DNA from: Gonapodya prolifera JEL478
Taxonomy: Eukaryota > Monoblepharomycota > Monoblepharidomycetes > Monoblepharidales > Gonapodyaceae
Assembly: GCA_001574975.1 (NCBI GenBank)
Contig: KQ965855.1
Location: 65,507-129,506 of the forward strand
DNA: 64,000 nt
Direction: 5' to 3'
Shown piece after piece: positions 34,747 to 45,836 of this stretch (position 1 is the stretch's first letter; each line of letters opens with the position of its first letter). The notes under the pieces are model-generated. The model made no database searches. It was not told the DNA's origin and saw nothing but the letters and a program-made list of their open reading frames with translations. A program made the translations under genes and the position numbers.

Positions 34747-35394
34747 CCGTTGTCTGCATGTTTTGCACCCATCAACCCGCATGACCATGACCATGTATGC
34801 GAAGTCCCGCATCTACCCTCTACCCTGTACCCTCTCAACTCGCATCAAGAATGACTCTTTCACCTCCAAACCCAAACTCAAACCAAAACCCAACTCATCT
34901 CCACATCACGATTCCTCCAACCAACCATCATTCGAACCCGATTCCTCCAACACATCCACACCTGCAAAATGATTCCATCTGCATACGATACCGAGCCTTG
35001 GAGTTTCATAAGGACGTCTCGATTCTGACTTACCGCAACCGCAACCGCATTTCCATCGAACCGGTTATCGACGCGGTTCGCAGAGGGCGATGATTTGTTG
35101 ATGGGGTTGTCTCTGATGTTTTTCTTTTCTTTTCTTTTCTTGGTCCGAGTTTGTACTTGTTACGACGTGCCTTTGCGCTTGCCTATTCTTTCTCGACGTG
35201 GGTGTGGATTTTTCTAAAGTGACTTTTAATGACTTTGCGAAAGGACCGGACGTTTCTGACGTCCGGGGTGCTTGGAATTTAATGGCTCTCCGGAGGGACA
35301 TTTTTTTTGTGGTGTACGGGGCATTTGGAAGCAGACGTGTGTCATCGTCAATCGTAAAAAGTTGAACTCGGCTGGATTATTTGGATTTTGGTAG

Positions 35395-35500
35395 TTGGAA
35401 TGTTGGAAGTTGGACGTTGGGGACCTTGGCGCCTCTGCAGCTGCTGAAACTTTTATTAACCCGGGAGCGAGAATGTAACTCCACCGGATTGAGGTTTGAT
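35395..35500. repeat. Duplicated 3' flank of cyclin copy 1 (core)
   Basis: Matches 38890-38990 downstream of copy 2 in order and orientation, with a few substitutions and small gaps. It shows that the duplication took in the DNA beyond the gene. Confidence 0.7.
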
Positions 35501-35979
35501 ATTGTAATGATATAATGAACCACATTTTTGATGCTGATGCTTAGTGACATCGTGCCAGCGATGAGGCCGTAACGAGTTGCGTGTGTCCACGCTCCTCTCC
35601 CCCACCCCAGCCCTCCCGACACTCCCTCGCTGCCATTCGACCAACGGGTGATTCACGGAGGTCCGAGGACCGTTTCCTGGGGCTTTTATTCGTTGTGCCT
35701 CGCACGAAGACGACCCTGGGGCGCAGCGTGTCGCAACGAGCCCGCGCTCGAAGCGATCCAGGACGACCTCGATATCGTCAATTGACAGCACAAGATCGTA
35801 TGTCGTGACACCCCGCTCATGCGCGCCTCCAGACGGCGACATAGAGGGCAGTGACTCTGGGATTTGCGGGCCGACACAAATTCTCCCCATGTTGGCGTCA
35901 GCACCGCCAATCGCGGTTGGTGGACTGTCTGCGAGCCTCAGAGCGGAGCCCTTCATAAACAGCCCTTTTCTGTCAAGCA

Positions 35980-36369
35980 GTGGTCGCATTCCACGAGGCG
36001 GTCGCAAGGATTGAGCTGCTTCAGCGCTTGGTGTGTAAAGAAGCATGGCCTACCGATACGCACAAGGAGCCTCTGGCGGGCGGGAGCAGATACTGCTCCA
36101 CCTCGTGTACATTCTTGCGTGCCAAAGTCGTGGTGGACCTCGGGGACGAGGAGCTCTGCGTGCCGTTCGTCTTCGTGCCCCTGTCCCGCCCCTGCAAGGA
36201 CATCTCCGACCTCGCCATCACCCATCGCCCATCGTCCATCACGCCCTGCAACCTCATGTGCGTCTCGGGGCTGGGAAAGCGTGACACCTTCAAGGTCGCC
36301 CTCTCCGTCGAGAGGGCAGTGTGGCTGGGTTGGCCATCCCGGAGGCGCCTGAGCCGTAGAGGAGTTTAG
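35980..36369 (+). CDS. Unrecognised open frame in the unique spacer between cyclins
   Basis: A 129-residue frame without a recognisable domain. Its second half (VVVDLGDEELCVPFVFVPL, then SVERAVWLG) looks protein-like rather than random. Overlapping minus-strand frames of 90 and 196 residues cannot be excluded as the real ones. It may be an exon or relic of a gene caught between the duplicated cyclins. Confidence 0.2.
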   Translation: MVAFHEAVARIELLQRLVCKEAWPTDTHKEPLAGGSRYCSTSCTFLRAKVVVDLGDEELCVPFVFVPLSRPCKDISDLAITHRPSSITPCNLMCVSGLGKRDTFKVALSVERAVWLGWPSRRRLSRRGV

Positions 36370-36653
36370 ATGGTGATGGTAGTCTCAGGTGTAATGCCAA
36401 GTTGTTAGATACAGGTACATGATCGGAAAAAAGGGCAGGGGTGTACGTCAAAATGGCGTGTCAATGGCTGCGGTCCGCAGTAATAAGTGCGACCCCAAGG
36501 TTCTCCAACAGCCACTCCCGCCCATCCCCCGCCCCCACGACATCCTTCTCGCTCGCCACCCGATTCGCGCAGAGCACCGCACGTGCTAGCGATCCCGTCG
36601 TCTCGTTTCCTGCAGGCTCCAGTTGCTCCGCATTACCGAAAGGCACATTACCG

Positions 36654-38316
36654 ATGCCCGCGTCACAAAACCCGCTGCAGCCCGACCATGATGGCTGGTC
36701 CGAGTACATGCCATCGTACATGGCGCACGCCCGAGTCGACGCTGTGAGTGCCGCAGGGTGCGCAGACGGGCCTGGGAGTTTCGCCGCCCTTGACTCCCGC
36801 ACCTTCTCTGACGCGTCCTTTCCCCCTCGTGAACCTTCAGCGGCAGACGTTGCCCTCATCGACATATTTGAGCGCGCAGCCTTCGCTGACGCACGCAAGT
36901 GAGTCGCCAATGAGCCCGCTCGCGTCGAATAAGTCGGTTTCTGACTCGCACCTGACTCGCACCCTGACTCGCACCATGACCCGCCGCCGTCTCTCCCCCC
37001 AGTGCGAAAGACACTTGTCCGCTGGCTCAAAGGTGAGCACCGCGCTGTTCGTACCCGTCCTGTTTTGAGTTCGACCTTACGTCCTTTTCTGGTGATGCCT
37101 AAACAACGTCTCCCGAATACCTACCCAGACGTCAAAAATAAACAGGGCCTGCACTCGCACACCCTCGCGCTTAGCGTATTCCTGCTGGACAGGTATCTCA
37201 GCTGCCGCATCATTCCCAGGGAAGACTTGTGAGTGGCGTTTGTCTCCTGCCTTGATTTCAGGCATAGGGTTAGGGATCTGATGCCTTGTCTACCTTCTTG
37301 TATAGACAACTCCTGGGCATTGTTTGTCTCTTTGTCGCGTCCAAGTATCACGATATCCCCCGCCTCTGCATGACAGCTGCAAACGTCATCTCCCTCTGCT
37401 GCGACATGTACGCCCATTCCGATATCGTCGAGATGGAAAGACGGCTCCTAAGCATTGTCGGTTTTGATCTCTCGTGGATCAGTCCGGCCGCACTCCTGTC
37501 GCTGGCAACAGGGCAGATACACAGCGTGGATGCAATAGACGAAGAATACGGACCGGCAACGCCCCGCGAACCGATACCCCTAACCGGTCTTAACGCCCTC
37601 CTCGACGATGACGACGCGCTTGACCTCCTCTCCCCAACGTCGACTTCATCGAGCCAAGATGAAAGCTCTTCACCTACCTTTGTCACCGTGAACCTCCCAG
37701 CCGCCTTACTGCGCCTCGCGCACGGAATCCTCGAAAAGTCGCTCGAGCACTCACGCTTCATCGGACTGTCCAGCTGCACGCTGGCGATATCGTCTCTCGT
37801 CGCGGCGGATCGACTGCTCATGCTGGCGAAACGGATGGACAGGACGGTTCTGGTGGGTTGATGGCGGGTCCATCTACATTCCTTTTTTTTTTTCCCTTCG
37901 CTTGCATTCTGCGCGCGCCACGTCTGACGCGAAACCGCTACCCTTCCGTGTGCCATGTCCAGACCCCGCCCATGGCCTTCCACCTCCTCGCCACGTTCGG
38001 CTCCTCCTCGGTCACCGTGGTGCCAGGGGTCGCGTTCCACTTGGCCAATATCGCCGTCGAGGACGGGTTGATCCACCTGCCGCCACTGCCACCTTTACCA
38101 CCCACACCGCCGTCGTCGCCGAACGCGAACGCGAACACGAACACGAACGCGACGTTGTTGGAGACGGACTACATGCTATCGGAATACGTAAGGATCCGCT
38201 TCCCTTTGTCTTGTCTTATCGTCTGACGCCCCCTCCTCCCTTTCGAAATGCAGGACTTTGCGTTCAATGACGACGTCCGCCGCGAAGCCCATTCCCAAGA
38301 CCCGATCTTTTTCTAG
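36654..38316 (+). CDS. Cyclin, tandem copy 2
   Basis: Paralogue of the cyclin at 32836 with the same seven-exon structure: 36654-36743, 36841-36898, 37003-37032, 37129-37228, 37306-37852, 37963-38187, 38254-38316. The total is 1,113 bases and 370 residues. Exons 2, 3, 4 and 7 are identical in length between the copies (58, 30, 100 and 63 bases). Key segments: MRKTLVRWLK, GLHSHTLALSVFLLDRYLSC, QLLGIVCLFVASKYHDIP, DIVEMERRLLSIVGFDLSWISP and HGILEKSLEHSRFIGLSSC. Copy 2 keeps the DRYLS of the cyclin consensus where copy 1 has MDMYLS. Both frames are open throughout, so both copies are probably functional. The proteins differ mainly in the linker between the two folds. Confidence 0.85.
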
Positions 38317-39146
38317 TTGTGTGCGCCATCTCCCTGCCATCTTGCATGAATTTTCCTCCAATCATCTCCAATCGACGGATTCCACCATGCAGTACCGAGC
38401 CTGAGTCTTTCTATCTGAAGCGATGCATTTCTTTTCGACCAGCACAGATCACAGAGCGGGAGGGATGTGTCGATGGGATTGTCCGTTGCAAAGTTTTTTT
38501 CTTTATTTATTTTTTATGTTTTTTTTTTTTATTGGACTTTGTCTACTCTGTTTTTATTGGACTTTGACTCTTCTTTTTTCAACGTGGTGGTTTAACTGGG
38601 CTAGTTCACGGGTGCGCTCATTTGTTTGATGTGTATGTACTCTTTCTGAATAAGTAATAAGTGACTTACCTCTAAAATTACTCTGTGGATTGACTTGTAC
38701 GTGGGCATTTGGACGCAGACGTGTTTTCTCGTCATAATAGTGAATGAGTCGGTCGGATTTGGACGTTTGAACGTTTGGATGACTGAAATCGGGTCCTTTT
38801 CTGGAGGTATGTACTCAAGTCTCAACCCCAGGTTCTTACCCTCTTAGCTCGCATCAAGACTCAAGTACGACTCTTTCTCCTCCAATAAAATTGGACGTTG
38901 GGGGACTTGCAGTGTGGGACCTCTGCAGCCGCTGAAACTTTTCTTAACCCGGAAGCGAGAGTGTAACTCTGCCCGGATTGAGGATGTCTGATTGATATCT
39001 GCGATGAGCTGCACTATCCTTATCGCCACCAAAACTCTCCCGTTCTGCAGCAGCAGACGAAACGCAAGTGGGCAGGTCGAGCGGCTAAACCCCTTCCCGC
39101 ACGGTTTCCAAGCCTGCCACGCGCAATCTGCGGCCCACGCACCACG
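38317..39146. other. 3' flank of cyclin copy 2, no gene
   Basis: Contains a T-rich stretch near 38480-38580 and the second copy of the flank duplicated from 35395-35500 (38890-38990). No coding sequence is seen. The end serves as promoter of the thioesterase gene. Confidence 0.55.
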
Positions 39147-41288
39147 ATGCCGTCCCACCGCAACCGCACGCGCGTCGCCGCACTCGCCACAGCCGCGCTT
39201 CTCTCCGTCTCCGTCGCTGCGGCAGCCGCAGGTGAGGTCGCGCGCGGCTTGCGTCTCTCTCTCGCGGAGACCTTGCACTGCGCTCACCCGCTCCACATCC
39301 AACTCCCGCGTGGATTTCCCACACTTGACAGTTTCCAAGACCGCGGATGACAAGATCTATCTGCCAGGTGAGCGCGTGTGGCCTCGCCCCGCGCCCGTTC
39401 CCCCGCGCGGGTCCTCACAAGCCATCCCCGGCCCCACCTCCCCACTCGTTCCACCCCTACCCGCTACCCATCATAGTCGTCATCTGGCACGGAATGGGTG
39501 ACACATGCTGCGGTGACAGGTGTGTTCCCGCGTCGCGTGGCATTCGCCCTCTTCCTCTCGCTCTCCGCATGCACTTCCCTCACATTATATTCGAACTGTA
39601 TGTTTGTCATATACGACAGCATGAACCACGTCAAGGAGCTCATCCAAGACACCCTGCCAGGAGTCTACGTCAAGTCGATTCAAGTCGGCCCCGATGACTC
39701 GGCGGATAAGAGGGCCGGGTTCTTGGGGAGGCTCGATGACCAGGTGCGAGCTTCGCTGGGCGGCCTGAATGAGCTCTTCCTTCGCGCAAGCGACTCACGA
39801 TTCACTTTCTGCATTCCCACTTCCGGGACACTCGCACCACGTCCCCACCATTCCTCCGCTCGACTGATACTGTCGTGACTCCATCTTGTGTCCAACTTAC
39901 GTAACCCCGGTGTTCTATTGGATCGTGTATTGATTCAAAGATTGACGCCGCCTGCAACGACATCCTCGACGACCCCATCATCGATGCCGCCAACGGGATC
40001 AACCTCATCGGGTTCTCACAGGGCGGGCAATTCCTGCGCGCGCTCGTCGAGAGGTGCGAGGGCATGTGGCCGTATAGGTTCATTTCGTTTGGGGGGCAGC
40101 ATGCCGGTGAGGTTTCGAGTCGTCCGAGCGGAGCAAGGTTACCGAGACCGAGGTGCGATAGCTCCGACGAGGCTGTCCTCCGGAGGCGAGTGGCCCGCGT
40201 AGCGGAATTCAATCATCGCGGAGCGTGTATTGGACCGAGGAGTCCGCCGGAGGCCGAGGCGAGTGACCCGCGGAGCAGAATAATCTCGTGGAGCGTGTAT
40301 TGGACCGAGGCTGTGTGGGGCGAATACAAACTCCGATGTGGTTCCGACTCGATGCTCACTCTATTTCCACTCTCACCCCTCACCCCTCACGCAACCGTCC
40401 AGGCATCGCCGACGTCCCATCCTGCTCATCCTCCGACTCGAGTGCCTGCTCTTTCGCGCGCCGCCTCCTCCGCTTGGGTGCCTACTTGCCCTTTGTGCAG
40501 TCCAATGTCGTGCAGGCCCAGTACTACCGCGACCCCAACGACTACGAAGGGTACCTCGACAAGTGCACGTTTTTGCCAGATGTGAACAATGAGAAGGAGC
40601 AGAACGAGGCGTATAAGGAGAATATTGTCGGGTTGGATAAGATTGTGCTTGTGAGGTTTTCGCAGGAGGAGACGGTCGTACCGGCGGAGAGTTCGGTGGG
40701 TTTTTGGAGGGTGGTGGGGGGGGGGGAAACCCGGTGTAGGTATCTAACCCCTGTCACCTGGCCACCACCACGCTCTTCGTATCATTGAACTGTACTTTTT
40801 CGGCTACACATGGACGACTTCAGTGGTTCGGCTGGTACAACGCGACTTCGGGTGAAGCCATTCCGCTCAAGGAGACCCCTCTGTACCAGGAGGATTGGCT
40901 CGGGCTCAAGGAGGTGGACGAAAGGGGCGATCTTATCTTTGAGACTGCGGAAGGGAAGCACGTGAGTGGTCTGAGTGAGGCGACGGGGGTGTAGGGGAGA
41001 GCGGGGCATCCGGACGGAAGATATGAGAAATGTCACTTTCTTTTCCACGGTCGTCTCCGCTTTGCTGGTTTCTCACACTCACTTTCCCGGATCATAACCC
41101 TACAGATGCAATTCTCGGACGAGTACCTCGTCTCACTCGTCGAGGAGTACTTCTCTGAGGACGCCGACGCGTACCCCTCCAAGGTTTCAGCCACGCTCAA
41201 AACAAACCGTGCAAGGGGTCCTCGTGTCGCTGCACAGCGTGCGGGGCAGCAGGTTGTCACAGTGCAGGAGCAGGAGCTCGACGCGTGA
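39147..41288 (+). CDS. PPT1: Palmitoyl-protein thioesterase 1
   Basis: Lysosomal/vacuolar enzyme that removes palmitate from cysteines of proteins under breakdown. Eight exons: 39147-39231, 39332-39367, 39477-39519, 39620-39743, 39941-40106, 40403-40695, 40824-40961, 41106-41288. They give 355 residues in consistent phase. A signal peptide (VAALATAALLSVSVAAAAA) is followed by VVIWHGMGDTCC, the nucleophile motif IGFSQGGQFLRALVERC, FGGQHAG, VVQAQYYRDP, PLKETPLYQEDWLGLKE and the catalytic His in AEGKH. These match human PPT1 along its whole length. The position of the human catalytic Asp233 aligns to Glu in FSQEETVVP, which may still work but is unusual. The C-terminus runs about 30 residues past the human end. 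The fifth intron (40107-40402) is long and internally repeated. Confidence 0.92.
40184..40310. repeat. Internal duplication inside a PPT1 intron
   Basis: Two units of about 55 bases, at 40184-40240 and 40257-40310, each running from AGGCGAGTG to GGAGCGTGTATTGGACCGAG, with small differences in the middle. They lie within the 296-base intron 5, which is three to four times longer than the gene's other introns. Confidence 0.75.
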
Positions 41289-41652
41289 TGGTGATTTCGG
41301 CTGGAGTTTTCTGGAAAATGTGGAGTATACGATTCATAGCTTTGGTATTCGTTTGTAGGGGGATGGGAATACAACTTTTTATATTCGAATCATGCATGAG
41401 TTTGAGAGATTGGGGGGGGGAAGAGGGACGAGAATTAGTATTTACGGGCGGCCGAGCAACGTCCAGTCTTCTGGTTTAAAATCCGTGGGGAAGAAATAGA
41501 ATTATTTCATACATTTGGACTACTTACTCATGCTTGGATTTCGGAGATCCACAGTGTATATTTTACTGGGCTTGAGCAATCCAGTGACAGGGATTGTTGT
41601 AAACGGCACTGTTCAACTGTGAGGGCAACAGAATTTGCGAGAGAATTTGGCG

Positions 41653-44600
41653 ATGGCGACCACCCAAACAGCGCCAGAGGTGACTATTCCCACTCCGCTG
41701 CAGAAACCTGTCATCGTCGGGCTGGATCGAGTGGATGAAAGCAGGGAAACAGTAACGGTCCTTGTTGCTCCTCCGTTCGATCCACCGTCGGTCCCACAAG
41801 AGCAAGAGCACTCTGAGGCAGATGCGCCCTACCATCACAGCTTCGGACCTCAGGCCGAGTCCCCGCTGCACTTTCGGAGAACGATGCGGCGGCTTTTCGG
41901 CTCAAGCAAACGAAACCAAACAAGCTCGTCCACAACAACGACGAGTGCCGTGACGGCCACACCCACGCTTAGCACACCCCTCGGTACTGCGGAAGGCGCT
42001 ACAGATGGATCGATTGATACCGAGAGCGATTACTTCGGGCGTGCTGTCGCGAACGCTGGGGAACCGGGCGATAACGATCCGGAAGCCCAAGAAGGCGTTG
42101 CGCTGACGCGGATTGGCACGGGGCTTTCCCAGAAATCAGGCCAGCTGAAGCAGCGGGTGACGTTCACCAGAACGCTCAAATCGCTCGTGTCCGACTCCCC
42201 AGACTTGCTTGCTTCGTTCTCGTCCTCCCGATCGTCCGTGTCGTCCACCGTCACGAACGACCTGGGTGAAGCCCCGACTGTACCAGAGTTGCTGGAGCAT
42301 GCGGTGGTTAATGGATACCTTGACTGCTCCGTCCTTGACAAGGTGAAGGACTCGGACCTGGTGCCCGGTGAACCGGGAGACACGGCAACATACCCACTCG
42401 CGCCTGGAGTGTGGCTCAAAATCACCCGTACCGGCAGCTCCACTCCAGCTCCTAGTCCAAAAGAGCAGCCGATCGAATTGGTGGTATCGCCTCAACCTGA
42501 AGCCGATGGAAAGGAGGTCCCCGCGGAGACGGAGACGGAGCTGGCAAATGTGGAGAAGCCAGTCGCTGAGACAGAGGGAACCGCTTCTTCTGGAGGCTCT
42601 CCAGCCCAATCACTTCTAGATCAGAAGTCTGGGAATTCAGTCGAATTCGCAATTCAAGTCTCACCGCTGACACTGCCTGGTACCGCTCGTGCGGCGGCCC
42701 ACGATTCTTGGTTTGTGGCTTCTTCTAGTTTTCTCCGTTGATGGCGTACTAATTTCTTTGTGGAACCAGCGTCTTGTTTCCTTCATTCGCCACGTATGAC
42801 CCTGAAGATGACGAGTGGGACGTGGACATAAGGGGATGGGTGTATCGCAAGGTACGTCTTCATCAGCACACCGTCGTGCCGGATGAACGCAAAAAGAAAT
42901 TGGAATTGACATCATCTCTTTCATTTTCACCGCACATCAATACACGTTGCAGCCCCCCGCCGGTCCCGTAAGTGCCCGCAATCTTGCACATCCTCCCCGG
43001 TGCAATCTAACGTTACATTTTTCCTGTACAGGCATCGACCTATCTCGGTCCCCTCGTAGCTCGCCTTATTCCCACCCTGGCCCCTTCTCAAGATGATGAG
43101 CCCCTCCCAGAAGGCGAGGACGATACCGTCAGTGCATCCATCGACCTCAAGGACCCCCCCAAAGACGTTGCGGTGGACGCCCTTGTGCGACCGGAAGAGG
43201 AAGATGGTACTGTGAACGAAGAAAGGGACAGGAGAAGGAGAGAAGTTGTTCTGGAGCGTATGGAGGGGTGAGTTCCTGTCCTTGCCACGTAGCGACCGCC
43301 CTGAAGAAGAAATCACAATATGCCAATATTCCGCTGTCAAGCTTCCTGTCCTCTGGTGCACCTTCAGCACAGCTCATTGTGAACATCACCGTTCCACCGG
43401 CGTCCTCGCTCGTGCCGTCTTCTCAAGCAACCATAACATCACCGACCCGATCTTCGCCTCTCCCGGGCGTGAATCCCCCGCCGTTCCCGTCGTGGCTCTT
43501 TTCGTCACCCGCGTTCCACGGGCATCCAGGGCGGCCTCGCCGCACACCTTCGAGCACCTCCGCGAAGTCGACCTTCTCGACCCAGTCCGCACCTGTTCCG
43601 TCGAGGGAGGCTTCCTTCTGGCGCCGGGCGTTTGGGCGGCCCAAGGCGAGCCGTACGCCCTCGACCACTTCCGCCCCCGTTCAGGTTCCCAGGGAGCTTC
43701 CGGCTGCCGAGGTGCCTGCAAAGGCTTACGTCCCGACACCGGGTATGACTGTACCCCCCACGGGATCTCCAGCGACCGGAACAAGTGTGGCGGGAGCGAC
43801 TACCACCGCGCCATCAACGGCCCCGCCACTTCTCTCACTGGCGAGCGCGGGACTTGCAGTAGCAGCGGTTGAGGGCTCAGCGGCACCCGATTTGGCAGCA
43901 ACCGCTCCCCCACCTCCCGCACTTACACATGCGCAGACTGCGCCCATTCTGCCCCCTCCTGCATCCGAAGCGCTAACTGCTCCGCCCCCTCTTGGGTCCG
44001 AAGCGCCAACCCCTCCGCCCACTCCAAGATCAGAAGGGCTTCCAATGTTGAAACTACCAGCCAGTGTACCACTGGCGCCACCGTCTCCGTTGAATCTTCC
44101 AAGCGCTGTTCCAGTGATGACGCCACCAGCTTTTGAGGAGACAACCCCCACCCCAGTAGTGGCGCGCGTGGATACCTCTGCCACCTTACCAGTTCCGACC
44201 GTGACACCACCAACACCGGCACATGAGACTGTTTCGATCGATGATATGACCGTTCCGGTTACGCCGTCCCTCCTAGGAATCAAGGTCTTGACCAACGCAA
44301 GCGGCCTCATCTCGACGAGCGCCAAGTTGTCCGGAGCTGCTGTCCGCGCGGCATTGGGGAAGGAGCTCGGATGGGAGACCGCACCAGGAGGTGGAGTTGT
44401 CGTCAAATTGGAGGTGGTGAGGGCTATCGAAGGTACAGTATCCTCTGAGAATGAATGGGATACCGTATCCTCACCCCGCTCGTGCAATCAGGTGGTCCAC
44501 CCGCGGTCTCGTCCACCGCTCTTCACCTCCTCCCTACTCGGGGTGTGTCTCTTCTCTCCGATCTTGATGACACCGTCAAAATATCGCACATCGCCCTTGG

Positions 44601-45468
44601 TGCCCGTCGTGTTGCTCATACTGCATTCGCGGCGTCGCATGCTGCGGTGCCAGGCATGGCTGCCACATACCGGGCCTTGTACGACAAGGGTGTCAGCATT
44701 CATTATGTTAGCGCCAGCCCGTATCAGCTGGTCGGGCAGGTGACAGGTTTCCTTCACGCGGCTGGGTTTCCTCCGGGAACTGTTCACCTGCGAACTGGGG
44801 GATGGATGGAAGGGAGTGGTAAGGCAAAGGGTGGTTCGGTGAGAATGGTTGTGGGCAGGTTGAGTGGAAGGTCTGCTTTCGGTATGGTTGCTGGTGCAAT
44901 TTCTTCGGAGCATCCTCCGGCTGGAACACATCCCACGGAAAGGTCAACAACATCGCAGCAGAGTTCGGTAAGGGAAGACGTTACTGCTGAAAAGAAGACG
45001 TTTGGGGGACGGAAGATGGTGCTCGTTGGTGACTCCGGAGAGGGTGATTGCGAGTAAGTTGGGTCGCTTTTCTGCGACGTGAATGATGGAACACTGATAC
45101 GAATGCGAATATTGCGCAAAGTCTTTATTCATCAACATATGCACTCAACCCGACCCACGTTACTGCCGTCTTCATCCGTGATGTGTCGGCCACACCCCTG
45201 CCTCTCGGCGTCACACTCGAAGATGCCAAAGCCCGGTCCCCTCTCGTATTTATCGCAGAGAAACTCAAAGAGCGGATGGAGGGCGCCCTAGGTGCACTCC
45301 CCAAAGGTAGTTGGAAGGTCTTCAGGTGAATTTGAAGCACGATGGGGTCATGGTGGCTCGTATCCTGGTTGGTTCCATCGTGCATTTCTGATTCGTGATT
45401 TTTACTCGGATAGGGATGCGAAAGAAATCATCGAGTTTCCTGCTGTCCAGGAAGCTTTCGCTATTTGA
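41653..45468 (+). CDS. App1-like phosphatidate phosphatase
   Basis: Mg-dependent phosphatase of the App1 family, which turns phosphatidate into diacylglycerol and in yeast sits at cortical actin patches. The N-terminal exon (41653 to about 42710) is mostly low-complexity Ser/Thr. An exon with VLFPSFATYDPEDDEWDVDIRGWVYRK matches the App1 N-terminal domain. A long Pro/Ala/Thr-rich disordered stretch (about 43390-44200) follows, then the catalytic domain: SLLSDLDDTVK holds the DxDxT nucleophile motif, then VPGMAATYRALYDKG, IHYVSASPYQL, FPPGTVHLR and KMVLVGDSGEGD. After a GA|GTAAGT splice comes LYSSTYALNP...TAVFIRDVS, and a last short exon ends at 45468. Several introns are clear, for example 44432-44491. 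The disordered linker is far longer than in yeast App1. The gene looks intact. Confidence 0.85.
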
Positions 45469-45836
45469 GGGGTTTTTTTATGGCAACCGCAGCGTTGCGG
45501 TGATGCAAATCAGTTTCGGAGTGCTTTTCTTATTTGTACTATTCGGTAATCTTATTCGAGAATAAAAAAGAGTGATTCTAAAAGGATTGATGATGAAAAG
45601 CTTCGGGATTATGGTCACTTCACGATACAAACTACATCGCCATCACCACCCCCCTACAATTGCAAGCAATGCAGCAAAAACTTGTCAAACAAACGCCACT
45701 ACTTACCAGAATACTCCTTTTGTATGCGACAATCGTTTGCATCTGGAAGTGACATCGGTCTTCGGCTCAATCTAGAGCCGAATGAATATGAGCTTCCGAT
45801 CCAACCCACCCACCAAGTCGATTTTGGTTCCTGATA
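45469..45836. other. Short intergenic stretch
   Basis: About 370 bases between the phosphatase stop and the monooxygenase ATG. AT-rich. AATAAA-like AGAATAAAAAAG at about 45560 could be the poly-A signal of the phosphatase gene. Confidence 0.4.

Larger units (their letters stand above)
34747..36653. other. Between the cyclin copies: duplicated 3' flank, then a unique spacer
   Basis: The stretch up to about 35500 is homologous to the DNA after cyclin copy 2 (38320-39000). Shared blocks include TTGGACGTTGGGG, CTCTGCAGC.GCTGAAACTTTT and TAACCCGG. From about 35510 to 36430 the sequence is unique and GC-rich, with overlapping open frames on both strands. Confidence 0.6.

Noticed and set aside
43726-44487. 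253-residue minus-strand frame
   Set aside because: It mirrors the Pro/Ala/Thr low-complexity linker of the App1-like gene; its own Val/Gly/Ser composition is the complement of that linker.
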